From contig NW_024042261.1 in assembly GCF_014851395.1 (NCBI RefSeq), positions 32,751,942-32,815,941 of the forward strand: DNA of 64,000 nucleotides, read 5' to 3'. The translations under genes and the position numbers were made by a program. The DNA comes from Micropterus salmoides (lineage: Eukaryota > Chordata > Actinopteri > Centrarchiformes > Centrarchidae). A model generated the notes under the pieces. The model made no database searches and was not told the DNA's origin. It saw only the letters and a list, made by a program, of their open reading frames with translations. This document shows, in pieces, positions 13,301-24,231 of the stretch (position 1 is its first letter; every line of letters starts with the position of its first letter).

Positions 13301-14821
13301 AGCTACCACTCACTACTGGTTTCACAGAGGAAGCCAATAACTACATCAACTGGATTAATCAAGTTCAGCATTAATGTTTTTTTTCTTTGAATAGGTTAAA
13401 ATGGTGTGGTAATCAATGTCAACAAAAATAATGTGCATACATTTTTTTAAAACAGTGTCTACAGCTACAAAAAGTAGCTCAAGCTTTTAGTTAATATTAT
13501 TGTTCTATTCAAAATAAACAGAATCTTTATTATCTAATCATTTGTATGTGTTTTTATTTATAAATGTGTCTTATTGGTGCTGCAAAGTTTGGAATTCCAA
13601 CATTTTGAATAATATGGAATTAAATTTGAGACCAATAAGGCAAACACAATCATGCACCATGAAGAGGTGTGACATTAGTTCTTATAATTTGAATATGCAA
13701 ACTTACCTACGTAATTAATTACTCTGCCTTGTTTACACTGGCATGAAAGGAAGCAAGCAAATATTGGAATTGCTTTACAATATCTATTAGGTTTAATGGT
13801 CACCTGCCTCTGTAAAACCTAAACCCTGTCTCTGTTATTACACAATAAATCTGACCTCCACCTACAACTATCGTATTGTATCAATAATCTCCAGGATCTT
13901 AGTTTAAAAACAGGAACACTCACTTTCTGACTCGACTGATAACAATGAAAACACACATTTAGAAGGCTATTAATATATGCAAAGGCTTTGGGCCTCATAT
14001 TGTGCTGCACTTTGCAGCTTTAGTTGTTTAGAGGGGTGGCACCCACAGTTAACTGTTGGCCCACAGTTAACCTCTTGAACAACAGATCTATTTCCAGGTC
14101 TAGACTCCAAAATTCTGTCAACACAATCCATCCAGTTGCTAAGCCCAGGACAGAACCATGAGCTGCCTTTCCAGGAGGGAGATACTATACACCAGCAAAG
14201 CAGCATGTACTTCCAGGAATAAACAGAAGATGCTTTCAATTTACAAAGAACTGACTCTCTGGCAGGTGTGGGCTGCAGAATGCAGACAGCAGGTTGAACT
14301 GAGATGACACAGGACTATTAGTGATAAAATAAAAACAGCAGTGCATAATTATTAGACACCAAAACTGACTTCCTGCGTCGGTTGGTTTCCAGAGAGAACT
14401 TGCGAGCTCGGACTCTGCATAACTTCTGCTCTTCAACCAAAAATTGTCTCTCATCTTCGAGGCGTCCATCAGCTCCCAGCCTCGAACTTCTGGAAGTGAG
14501 CAGCTAAGGAGAACATTTGTATGACTGTGTAGACAGTCTATGTGTCACCTAAATGCAAAAAATGAAAAACGGTTTAACGTTATTAACTTATAACTTATAC
14601 ATGGTAAGTTATAGGTTTAGTCATTATTCACAGTGTCAGTGGAACAGCTTCTCTGTATTTTTTCACTTTATAGCAGGTGTTTAGACTTGTAGGTTAACAC
14701 ACTTTTCTAGAATAATAAAGGATAAATAACTAAACAAATAGGATACGAGTGGTAGAAGAAGTTGTCCTGAAGAACTTGCATCCTCCCAGGCTGCTGATCC
14801 TTGCTGAGACCGGGCAGACAT
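5938..14821 (-). CDS. cep126: CEP126 centrosomal/ciliary protein, complete (11 coding exons, 1043 aa)
   Basis: CEP126 (KIAA1377) is a centrosome and basal-body protein needed for microtubule organisation and primary cilium formation. Coding exons in transcript order: 14821-14747, 14503-14370, 13165-13020, 12917-12806, 12724-12559, 10231-8260, 7330-7212, 6843-6774, 6511-6305, 6163-6117, 6021-5938. Every junction has GT..AG and compatible phases. The sum is 3132 nt, giving 1043 aa, close to the human 1117 aa and with the same exon count. Recognisable segments are the N-terminal coiled coil (residues about 37-115, e.g. DERQFLVEEQKLCRVRARKF and EEKRKQWDVQEQRLRENILQ), LWHGVRSAL near residue 855, and a C-terminal LEEQKILLSLDRLN helix. 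A start in exon 2 is excluded because an in-frame TAG sits at its acceptor; the ATG at 14821 in a short 25-codon exon solves the phase. That first exon is the least certain part. The gene is divergent from trpc6. Confidence 0.9.
8260..10231 (-). CDS. cep126: cep126 exon 6 (large central exon, 657 codons)
   Basis: This exon encodes residues 212-868, most of the protein. It opens after ATATTTCAG with DSYLSDCCNSESLSSKDSLE and ends ATKD(G)|GTAATG at 8254-8259, in phase 1. The frame stays open for a further 20 bases to a TGA, but phase with the next exon and the family sequence favour splicing at 8260. The region is low-complexity, rich in Ser, Gln and Lys, and probably disordered. It contains a basic patch with VKKKLRWFDEVHMEKED and, near the C-terminal end, PTDQEISQLWHGVRSALATK, the best conserved stretch. 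Confidence 0.93.
12000..12530 (+). mobile_element. Retroelement-like 3' terminal fragment in cep126 intron 5
   Basis: T-rich, low-purine sequence of the kind found at the 3' end of fish retroelements. It ends with a run of short motifs (TTTATTAAG, TATTAAATC, TCTGCAATTGGGTCC, then TTGCGACA). It differs in composition from the neighbouring intron and stops about 25 bp from the exon-5 donor (GTATGT at 12553-12558). No coding capacity or clear target duplication was found, so the family is not assigned. Confidence 0.4.
12559..14821 (-). CDS. cep126: cep126 exons 1-5 (N-terminal coiled-coil region)
   Basis: Exon 1 (25 codons, starting MSARSQQGS) is joined in phase 0 to exon 2 at 14503. Exon 2 ends AA|GTCAGT and exon 3 begins G|GCT, restoring NRRRKALEEKRK, which reads like the human NRRKKAFEEKRK. 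Exons 3 to 5 carry the charged coiled coil, then IEDALSQIQG and a Ser/Gln-rich segment. The intron between exons 4 and 5 (12725-12805) is only 81 bp. The other introns are larger and hold a retroelement-like fragment and AT-rich sequence. Confidence 0.85.
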
Positions 14822-16700
14822 GCAGGTTCAACGCCCAGCACAGCTGCTAACTTAGCTTGTTGGGTGTTTTTTTAGCTAACTTAACGTGAGCCGTACTCGG
14901 TTCTAACTCATTCAACCATTTTCGGCGAAATGTTCGAATCAACATCGCAGCAACTTCTCCTTAAGAATGACAACATATTTGGTCGTTGTAGAAAGTAAGA
15001 AATAACCCGGGTAAGTTGTCACTTTTCTAGGTGAGTCTGTCCGTGATAGCAACCGAAGAAGCAGTTCCTTGACGACAGGGACCGTTGTGGTTATACCCGC
15101 CATGTCCAGCAGAGGGCTCAATACATGCATGTAGCCTTCAGGTACACCTGAAAGTGTCGTATTATACACTAACTTTATTAGGTACACTTTGTTCAATTGC
15201 TTTTCAACACAAATAGGTAATCAGCCAATCACATGGCAGCAACTCCGTGCATTTAAGCTTGTAGACGTGGTCAAGACAACTTGCTGAAGTTCAAACCGAG
15301 CATCAGAATGGGGAAGAAAGGGGTTTTGAGTGACTTTGAATTGTTGCTGACTATGTCCATGCCTTTAAGACCGCAGTGTACCCGTCTTCTGATGGCTACT
15401 TCCAGCAGCACCATGTCACAAAGTTCAAATCATCGCTAAATGATTTCTTCAACATGACAATGAGCTTCACAGTCACCAGATCTCAAATCTGCAGCAACTG
15501 CGTATGCTCTCATGTCAGTATGGACCGAAGTCTCTGAGAAATGTTTCCATCACCTTGTTGAAAGTATGCCACGAAGAATTATGGCAGTACTTTACCTAAC
15601 AAAATACTGGCCACCTTCTTTTTTTCTTTTTTTTTTTTTTAAGAAAATCAATTGTAGCCTTTCACAAAGTGATTTTAAAATGATGATCAAATTATGTTTT
15701 CATGGATTTCAGGGCATTAACATAAAATTAAGCATTTTGGGTTTTTTTTTGTTTTGGGAGACCTGACAGATTGTAGCCTATTCAAAATATTTAACAATGG
15801 ACATAGGCTACATACCTTCAGGTGCAGATGTAGGCCTAACACAGTAAATTTTGTATAGTGCTTTTCGTAGCCTACTAAAATAAATGCTATTTAATGTAAA
15901 ACAACAACAAAAAAAATCCTATAAATGATAGGCCTATGTGCTAAATGATGATGTAAACCTAAGGGAAATGATAAATTATACATTCGCCTACCGGCTTTGC
16001 AGGGTTGGGCGAGAAGAAATCAGAAAGCCCAGTAAAACACATTTCCTGCAATGACATCTAGCTAACCATGTAGACCCATCCTAGTGCGTGATGAAATTTG
16101 TGAAAAATAGGCTTTATATTTAGAGAATTCTAGCCAACCTATACCTACATTTTAAACAGTTTGTATGTAACCTTCTCATAGGCTAGCCTACTTGTTTTTT
16201 CCAGTTTACCATCGGGATGACGCATCTAATAAATTTAAAGGTGTGTTGTTATTACATTTGACGGCAACATGAGTTAAGAGGATTTAGGAAAATCTGTTTA
16301 TGCTCTCCCACTGCATCAAATAATCAATTTTCAGTGTGTCAACCACCATTTAGAGTATTAGTGGTGTTGCCTGCAGCCTGCACACTGACAATTACAAATA
16401 GTTCTCAAGAAAATAATCCCCTAGCCTTCTGACTCAATTTATGACACAAGTTAAGTCTGTGCAGTTCTGCTGTGTTTAAATCCTCTATTAGTGTGACAAA
16501 GTGCTTTTATATCTTGCTTTTTGGACTTACCGGTCACAGTTAGGGAAAATCAAGGAAATTAAACTGAAATAGGCTATGAACAGTTATAGGTTTTCACCAA
16601 ATGCGCACATCCTATGTTATAAAACACACATTTTGCTGCTAGAAAACCGCCCACTGGGCGTGCAAAGGCAAAACCGTCAGCATGAAGACCCAAGGTGGGA
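14822..16700. other. Divergent intergenic region cep126 / trpc6
   Basis: This region lies between the cep126 start codon and the first possible trpc6 exon. It must hold both promoters. The first 300 bp are the cep126 5'UTR and promoter side. 15163-15618 is a decayed Tc1-like transposon. The rest is AT-rich with no supported gene or clear core promoter motif. Confidence 0.55.
15163..15618 (+). mobile_element. Decayed, internally deleted Tc1/mariner-type transposon
   Basis: The left end has the terminal motif ACTTTATTAGGTACAC and the right end the inverted counterpart (ACCTAACAAAATACTGGCCA). Between them are fragments of a Tc1-type transposase. At 15308 the start MGKKGVLSDFE is visible. Around 15360-15410 is a piece equivalent to VYPSSDGYFQQ. 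At 15518-15572 the C-terminal piece VWTEVSEKCFHHLVESMP remains. Most of the DDE catalytic core is deleted and frames are broken, so it cannot encode an active enzyme. It lies about 340 bp upstream of the cep126 ATG. Confidence 0.85.
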
Positions 16701-16753
16701 CGCAGGGAGAGTCAGACTGACAGGTGGTCAAGAGGCTGACGTGAGTCGAGGAC

Positions 16754-16848
16754 ATGCGTAGCAGCTGGTCACCTTTGGTTGTAGTTTTGGGTCGTAACGA
16801 CTTAATGAAGTAAAAGTGACGTTTTATGTGACATCGATCTTCTGTGAG
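16754..16848 (+). other. trpc6: Candidate trpc6 first exon (alternatives)
   Basis: The first certain trpc6 exon begins at 18328 with one base completing a codon, so an upstream exon must end in phase 2 or be untranslated. Two options overlap here. (a) ATG at 16754 and donor AA|GTAAAA after 16809 give 18 codons (MRSSWSPLVVVLG...) in the right phase, making an 851-aa protein. (b) A strong donor GTGAGT after 16848 ends an untranslated exon, with translation starting at the ATG at 18353 (824 aa). Sequence alone does not decide between them. Confidence 0.3.
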
Positions 16849-17984
16849 GTGAGTGGACCTTGCTGTTAGACTTTTTTTTATAGTGAAACATTTAAGATAC
16901 ACATTGAACATAATGAAATTCCGTGTCTTATTTCTTAATAGCCTAACAATTGAGAAATGTGTGTGTTTGGTAAGGTTTCTAAGGCCCATGATATTGAAAT
17001 GAGCAACAGTATTAACTAATGCTCATTGGTCTTAACCTGCGGTATCCAGTTTTTCATGACTCCTTGTTATAAAATTACATTACTACATATTATTGTCATT
17101 ATCACATGTACACAGTTCAGCTAATGGCGTTAATTGCAGAAGAATAGTAGGCTATCTATCATACAGTGCATCATTAAAGTAATGATAAAACGGTCAGTTT
17201 TCATCATGCCATAGCGACGTTTTATTTTTGCTTTTACATCTCCCCTAAAAACAGTTGCCTGGCATGATGAAGAAGAGCAGCAGAACAAAAGCAACAAGGC
17301 ATTCTCAGAAAACCAGGCAGGTAAATCCACATGGAGCGGCTGTCTATGCCATCTTAAAGGCAAAAACTATAACAGGTTTAGTTTTTTCATGTCAGATTCA
17401 TGATCATACCCTTTCCATTTTATTTGGGATTTTTGCATCTTCCCTGGCTGAACTGCATGACACCTTTTTCGTTTTATCTTGTCCCAGCTGACATAGACCA
17501 GATACTAAAGATTCATAATTTGACAGTCTGTATTACAACAAATTCTGTAAATATATTGTTCATTTATTTAAAATCTTATTAACGCTAATTTTGATTGAAT
17601 GAAGGAACGTTGTCATCATCTATGATCATCTGTGAGCAATTACCTCCTGAGATAACCACATTATTCAAATGAAATTACTGAACAGAAAGTAGATTTACTT
17701 GTTTGACAATGACACAAAATATCATTACTATTAAAAATAGTCACCGTCATATGGTAGTATGGTCTTAGTCAAATGAATGGTGTACTTTGGGGTTAGGGTT
17801 AGGGTCAAGTTTACCACTGGAATAACCATCAAACACTTGATGACATTGTCGTATATTATTCCAGAAATGGAACAATGACAGCTATCAGGCAGAAGCTGAG
17901 ACAGTGCCAAGCCATGAAATGAAGAAGAGCAGATGATGAGTTCATGGGTGGTGTCACACATGGAGCGAGAGTTATAATTCATCT

Positions 17985-18104
17985 GAGACCAGCTGTCTAT
18001 TCAGCACTGGTGTCCATTCACTTCTTAGGTCACAGTGGGGAGTTGATCCGAGGTCTCTCACACCAAAGGCATGTGTCTTATCCATTGCGCCATCACCACC
18101 CCAG
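17985..18104 (-). mobile_element. tRNA-derived SINE head in trpc6 intron 1
   Basis: On the minus strand the sequence reads GGTGATGGCGCAATGGATAA, with an A-box-like element (18083-18094), followed by a B-box-like GGATCAACTCC (about 18041-18050). This order and spacing is that of a tRNA promoter. The body cannot fold as a functional tRNA and continues into non-tRNA sequence, so it is a SINE copy and not a tRNA gene. Confidence 0.65.
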
Positions 18105-18327
18105 TTGGAGCTGATGTTCATTTACCTAAACCAGTAGAGTAAATAAAGTAATGTGTTTGCTTAGTAACAAATTATAAGTAAATCTTACTTAACCTGACAT
18201 TTGTGTGATATGGATTTGAGATAGAAATTTGAGTATTTTGGCATACATTAATACATTTACACAGATATGGTCTTCAGTCATATGATAATCATATTATATT
18301 ATTTAAAATATGTTTATCTGTGTTTAG

Positions 18328-19456
18328 GTGGAGCAATGAAGGGAGAGCCATCATGCAGCAGCAGGTCGTGGCCAAATCCCGGCGACAAGCTTTACAGAGA
18401 GCTGGTTACCTGTGTCATGCTCAGTCCTCTTCCTGCCTTTCCATGACAGAGGAACTTTTCTTATATGCTGCAGAATATGGCAACATTCCTCAAGTGAAGC
18501 GGATGCTGGAGGAGCTGCCAGACCTCAATGTCAACTGTGTGAACTACATGGGCCAGAATGCATTGCAGCTGTCAGTTGCCAATGAACATTTAGAGGTCAC
18601 TAAGCTACTTCTTAGGAAGAAAGACCTCGCTAGAATAGGAGATGCTTTGCTGTTAGCCATCAGTAAAGGCTACATCCATATAGTGGAGGCCATACTGAGT
18701 CACGAGGCCTTTGCAGATGGTAAGAGGCTGACTAACAGTCCTAGCCAGGTGGAGACACATGATGACTTCTTTGCTTATGATGAGGATGGCACACGTTTCT
18801 CTCGTGACATCACACCCATCATCCTGGCTTCCCAGTGCCATGAATATGAAATCGTGCATATCCTTCTTATGAAAGGGGCCTATATAGAGCGGCCTCATGA
18901 CTACTTCTGCCAGTGCAAGATCTGCACCCAACAGCAGAGGAATGACTTATTTAGCCATTCACTGTCCCGCATCAATGCATATAAAGGTCTGGCCAGTCCA
19001 GCATATCTGTCACTATCCAATGAAGACCCTGTGATGGCAGCATTGGAGCTGGGCAATGAGCTTGCAGTTCTGGCCAACATTGAGAAGGAGTTCAAGGTAC
19101 AGTATTTAAGTTAAATTTACCTGATACTTTACTAAAATTTCAGACACAATATCTGCACATCATGCTGATTAAAAAAATTGAAGGCTGCAAATATGTTTGT
19201 TTTTAGGCAATAAGTGGCTCAAAAAAGTATAAGAATAAAGCACTATAAATGTTGCCATTGTCTGTTACAGAATGATTACAAGAAACTGTCCATGCAGTGT
19301 AAAGACTTTGTGGTGGGACTCCTAGATTTGTGTCGAAACACAGAGGAAGTGAAGGCTATCTTAAATGGGGACGCTGAATCATGTCAAATTTCTGAAACCT
19401 TTGGCAGACAAAACCTTCTCAGGTTAAAACTTGCAATAAAGTATGAAGTTAAAAAG
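18328..19456 (+). CDS. trpc6: trpc6 exons 2-3: ankyrin repeats and N-terminal linker
   Basis: The exon 18328-19096 carries the ankyrin region: FLYAAEYGNIPQVKRMLEEL, NVNCVNYMGQNALQL, GDALLLAISKGYIHIVEAIL, FAYDEDGTRFSRDITPIILA, and the TRPC signature RPHDYFCQC...INAYKGLASPAYLSLS. Exon 19271-19456 reads NDYKKLSMQCKDFVVGLLDL and ends KLAIKYEVKK in phase 0. Together they are residues 1-310 counted from the 18353 Met. They form the cytosolic domain used in assembly and regulation. Confidence 0.95.
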
Positions 19457-21742
19457 GTAAGCATGTAGGAAAAGCACTATAAGTTATAGGATTAGAACTG
19501 ATGCACTTGTTTTCATTTTCAACCATGTGTTGTTGTTTTTTTTACCGTGAGCAGTTTGTGGCACATCCAAACTGCCAACAGCAACTTCTGTCCATCTGGT
19601 ATGAGAACTTGTCTGGAGTACGTCAGCAAACCACAGCCGTTAAAATCCTTCTTGTCCTTGGTGTAGCTGTTGGGATGCCTGTCCTGGCTTTTATGTGCTG
19701 GATAGCACCATCAAGTAAGGTTAGTTACAAAACAGTCATACATTATTTTAATTTGTTAGGTTATGCATTCATTGTCTTGATTGTCTTTTAGGAAACATTT
19801 TAAACACATTTAGCAGAGCTAAAAGAAGAGTGAACGTTGTACATTTGAAATGACTCCAATGTTGCTCCATGCCTGCTGAACATTTAAATAGGCCAATGTT
19901 GCTAACACATTAGTCACAATAACTTTATATGGTGAGGCTGCTAGTTAGTGGTTACAGCAAAAAGGGCCTGAGTTCCAACCTAAGTTGTCCCAGGCGTTTC
20001 TGTGTGGAGCATATTTTCCCCATGTCTGCGTGGGTTCTCTCCAGGTGCTCCAGCTTCCCGCCAACACCCAAAAACATGCAGGCTAGGAAAATTGAATCCT
20101 CTATATTGCCCTCAGGTGTGAGTGGTTGTTTTTATATGTGTTGGCCCTCCGATGGTCTGGCCTGTCCGCTGGGATAGCGGATGGTCTGGCCTGTCCACCC
20201 CCCCCCCCCAATGACTGAGTGAGTGAACTTTTCATGGTAATAATATGTCAGGGATGTGTGTCACAAGTACATCAGGGAAACAACCACTACACAAATGCGT
20301 GGCTGAACACAGAAGTGCCAACTCCTCAGGTCAACACTCAGGATAAGGGATACTCCTTTGATCCAAATCTAAACCTACATTGGCACTGTGTTAAAACATA
20401 AATTAATTGTGGTTCATCACATCTTTGGACAGCTGAGTTCAGTTTCTCTAGCCACTGACAGGCACTTTTTCACTCAGCTCCATGTTTGGATTTTTTCCTT
20501 CCTTTAAAAACTGCCTTTTGTGTTTACTTGTGTTATCTTTGTATAATATTTCAATAGTGTTTCTTCTTCTGGTTTGGGTGACTGCTTCAAGTACTTTTGT
20601 TTAGTCTGCATTTCAACATGTTGCTGCTTACTGCTTGTGACACAGTACCGTCACTCATACAGTTGAGAGTGCACTTGGACTGCCACACCAATGAGCCTGG
20701 CTCTTTGGCGTTGTGGTCAAAGGTGCATGTTTGGTACCCTGTAGACCTGTGTTTAAATCTGGGTAGGGTGACTGCTATTGCCCTTCGCTATACTGCTTTG
20801 GAGAAGACTGTTTAGTATTTTGGTCTTGTGATACTGGATATGCCAGTTATGTGATATACTTCAAAATACTGATACCAACTTTGTAAGTACAAAAAATACC
20901 ATGTCACTAATGGGTTATGTCTCATCATGCCGTTTGAACTCTCACTTTGCCCTCCTTTGGTTGGCCTCGCTCGGTAGTTTCACCTGTAAGAATAGAAAAG
21001 GGAACTCTTAACCCCCCGATAGCAGAACCTTTAATCACACCCTTTTCCCCATGAATCCAGCCCAAATTTTTGTTAATGTGGACAAGCTCTTGCCAGGTTT
21101 TTGCAATTTGGTTGGGGTCAGGATTAGGGTCTTCAATTTTGACTAATCTCTTACTGTGTGCAAAGATGATAGTCTGTAACCATAACATGTGAGATTCATT
21201 TGGGAAGCATGGTGCAGTTCAAAAAAATGCTAAACTTTGTTCTGTTTGCCATTCCCTGACTTGTGTCAGTTAGGGAAACTTATGTGTGGACCTTTCCTGA
21301 AGTTTGTGGCCCATGCAGCTTCCTTTATGATATTCCTTTGCCTACTGGTCCTAAACGCGGCAGACCGATTTGATGGAACATCGCTGCTGCCTAACATGAC
21401 CACCCATGATCACCCCTCACAACTGTTTCGTATGAAGACCACCCCCTTCACCTGGATGGAGATTCTAATCATATCCTGGGTCATAGGTAATGAGTGTATA
21501 CATTCACAAATAGCTGTCAAATATTTTTGTCTTATGTTAACATATCTTTTCATTATGTTAATTTATTCCTCCCCATCTTTCTGACTGAAGTTACTCATAG
21601 TTTAAGTCAAGCTCCCACACTTTTACAATTACATCACTCAGGGTCAAGGATATTACAAGGAGTTATAAATCCTGCCATAAATCATGCCAGGAAATTGCCC
21701 ACATATATGTATGTATGTTTGTATGTATATATGTCTGTACAA

Positions 21743-21781
<39 letters not shown>

Positions 21782-24195
21782 TATATATAGACACAAAAGG
21801 CAAGGTGACACTAGACAACTCTACAGACAAGACTTTGGAACCATATTGTGCATGGTTCACCAGTACATCAAAAATCATGGGTGATTTTACTATTATTTCG
21901 AGCCGTATTTATCATGTTCATACATGTGCTAATCACCTCAGCCACTATTTAATTTAGGAGAAAAAACAGTGTGACTGTCAAACATGTGTGATTTTTTTTC
22001 CCACAGGGAAGATCTGGGAAGAATGTAAAGATATTTGGTCGCAAGACATCCGGGAATACATTTCAGAACCCTGGAACCTTCTTGATTTTAGTATTTTGGC
22101 CATTTTTATGACCTCTTTCGTTGCCAGATTAATGGCTTTCTGGCATGCATATTCTGCACAATGTTATGTTGACAAGCACTATACTGACCTGTCCAACGTG
22201 ACTTTGCCCTCTGAGATACAGTATTTCCAGTTGGGTAAGTGTGGACAAAGGAATTCAAGTATTATAATTATTTATTCAGTAAATATTTTTTAGAAATCTA
22301 AAATTAAACGTAATAGTTATTAGAGAGGATATCCTGGGTCAGACTTGAATTTTAGGTTTCATCAGTGTTATAGATATAGATTTATTATTATTATTTATTT
22401 ATTTATTTATTAAGTATTCTTGGGTATCTTATAGGTGTCTATTTAAAGATAACATTTTCACCCAGAACAGGAAATCCAAGAAAATAAAGGGATACTTGAT
22501 TTTATGGCTAATTCATTATAAAATACCCAGACTAAATGTAGTTCCTTGTATGAGTGCTATACACAGTTAGTGATCAAATTGGAATGATAGTTGACTGAAT
22601 CAAAACGGACACATTCAGCATTTGTTTGTTTTCAGCTCGAATCAACTGGGTGTCCTCAGATCCGCAGCTTATTTCTGAAGGCCTCTATGCAATTGCAGTT
22701 GTGCTGAGTTTCTCTCGCATTGCATACATCCTGCCTGCCAATGAGAGCTTTGGGCCTTTGCAGATCTCACTGGGAAGAACAGTAAAAGACATCTTTAAGT
22801 TCATGGTGATTTTCATAACAGTTTTTGTGGCTTTCATGGTGGGAATGTTCACTCTGTACTCATACTACCTCGGAGCCAAGCACAACGATGCCTTTACAAC
22901 GTGAGTGTCGACTATTATGGACTGTTGCAATATCGCAGTTTGCCTGAAAAAGCTTGAAAAATGGCTTAATATTTTCCAGTTGTGCCTTTGGACACAATCT
23001 GTGTTAAATTAATATGATGTAAGACTAATACATTGGTTACACTACACTAATTTAATTCCCATCTCTCCAATCCTCCAGGCTCGAAGAGAGTTTTAAAACC
23101 TTATTTTGGGCCATTTTTGGCTTGTCAGAGGTGAAATCAGTGGTCATTAACATTGACCATAAGTTCATTGAGAATATTGGCTATGTTCTGTACGGGGTGT
23201 ACAACATCATCATGGTGATTGTCTTGCTGAATATGCTCATTGCCATGTTCAACAGCTCCTTCCAAGAAATTGAGGTACGTCTTAACCATCCACATTTCTA
23301 AATTAGTATTAATTTTTGTAACTTGTAAGATTTGTGCTAGATCATACTTGTTATGGTAATAATTCAATTTGACAAAATTTTCATAGATGATTTATATTGT
23401 CAAATTTCAGTTCAGTTTATGATACTTGCTGTAAATTTGGTATAATACTGCAAATTTAACATTAGAAATGCAAATTAATTAACTAAATATTCACCTGTGG
23501 CTCATCAAATGTTTCCATTGGCTCTTACCCCTTCTTACTGTTTCTTCTCTGTTGGTGCAGGACGATGCTGATGTTGAGTGGAAGTTTGCCAGAACTAAGC
23601 TCTGGTTCTCGTACTTTGAGCATGGTGGCACACTGCCTGTACCCTTCAACCTCGTACCCAGCCCCATGTCTGTTGTTTCCCTTTGGCTGGGGATAAGGGA
23701 ATATTTCTGGGATGTACCTCAAGGCAAAAGTAAAGAAAATTCAAAAGATGAGATGGAGCTTAACAAGGTCAGGCCTCAGCTGCTGACACAAATTATATTT
23801 CTAACAAGGAAGTGACCACATTTATTTTGTTGAATGAAAAGTAATGGCTAGAGACATTTAGAGTACTTCAAGTGAAGTTGACCTATATTCTTTGACACAG
23901 GTCTACAGGGCCCTCTTGTGTCGCATTTATATGTTGCAGGTTTAAATGTGTCCCATAACAGTGTTTCTTATCTTCCTTGGTTATCTTCCTTAGCTGAGGC
24001 AACAGGAAAATCTGAGTGCAGAAGCATCCCTTTGTCCAACACGTCATCAAGTAAAAGTTTTGAGTTTTGATTTCCTAATGCTGATTAACCTGTTAATAAC
24101 TGTTGAATGGAGCAAATTGTCTTTCCAAAAAATTAATAACTCATATTCCACATTAAGAACTCAAAGGAGACTTTATATACAGTATGTCTGTACAC

Positions 24196-24231
<36 letters not shown>

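Noticed and set aside
15040..15062. RFX X-box upstream of cep126 (ciliary gene)
   Set aside because: Only one half-site (AGCAAC) fits; the other half does not match GTNRCC at allowed spacing.
15512..15766. 84-codon open frame on the plus strand
   Set aside because: Its N-terminal half is a transposase C-terminal fragment of the Tc1-like relic and the rest is T-rich low-complexity sequence.
17245..17318. ATG-containing segment between AACAG and GTAAAT, considered as trpc6 exon 1
   Set aside because: Its ATG frame ends in phase 0, which would make exon 2 stop after three codons. In the frame that fits exon 2 there is an upstream TGA and no ATG. At most it is an untranslated exon.
17789..17804. 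GGGTTAGGGTTAGGG, telomere-like
   Set aside because: Only two and a half units; too short to be an interstitial telomeric tract of note.
18030..18104. Possible tRNA gene (A and B boxes on the minus strand)
   Set aside because: The boxes are present but the sequence does not form a cloverleaf and runs into SINE body.
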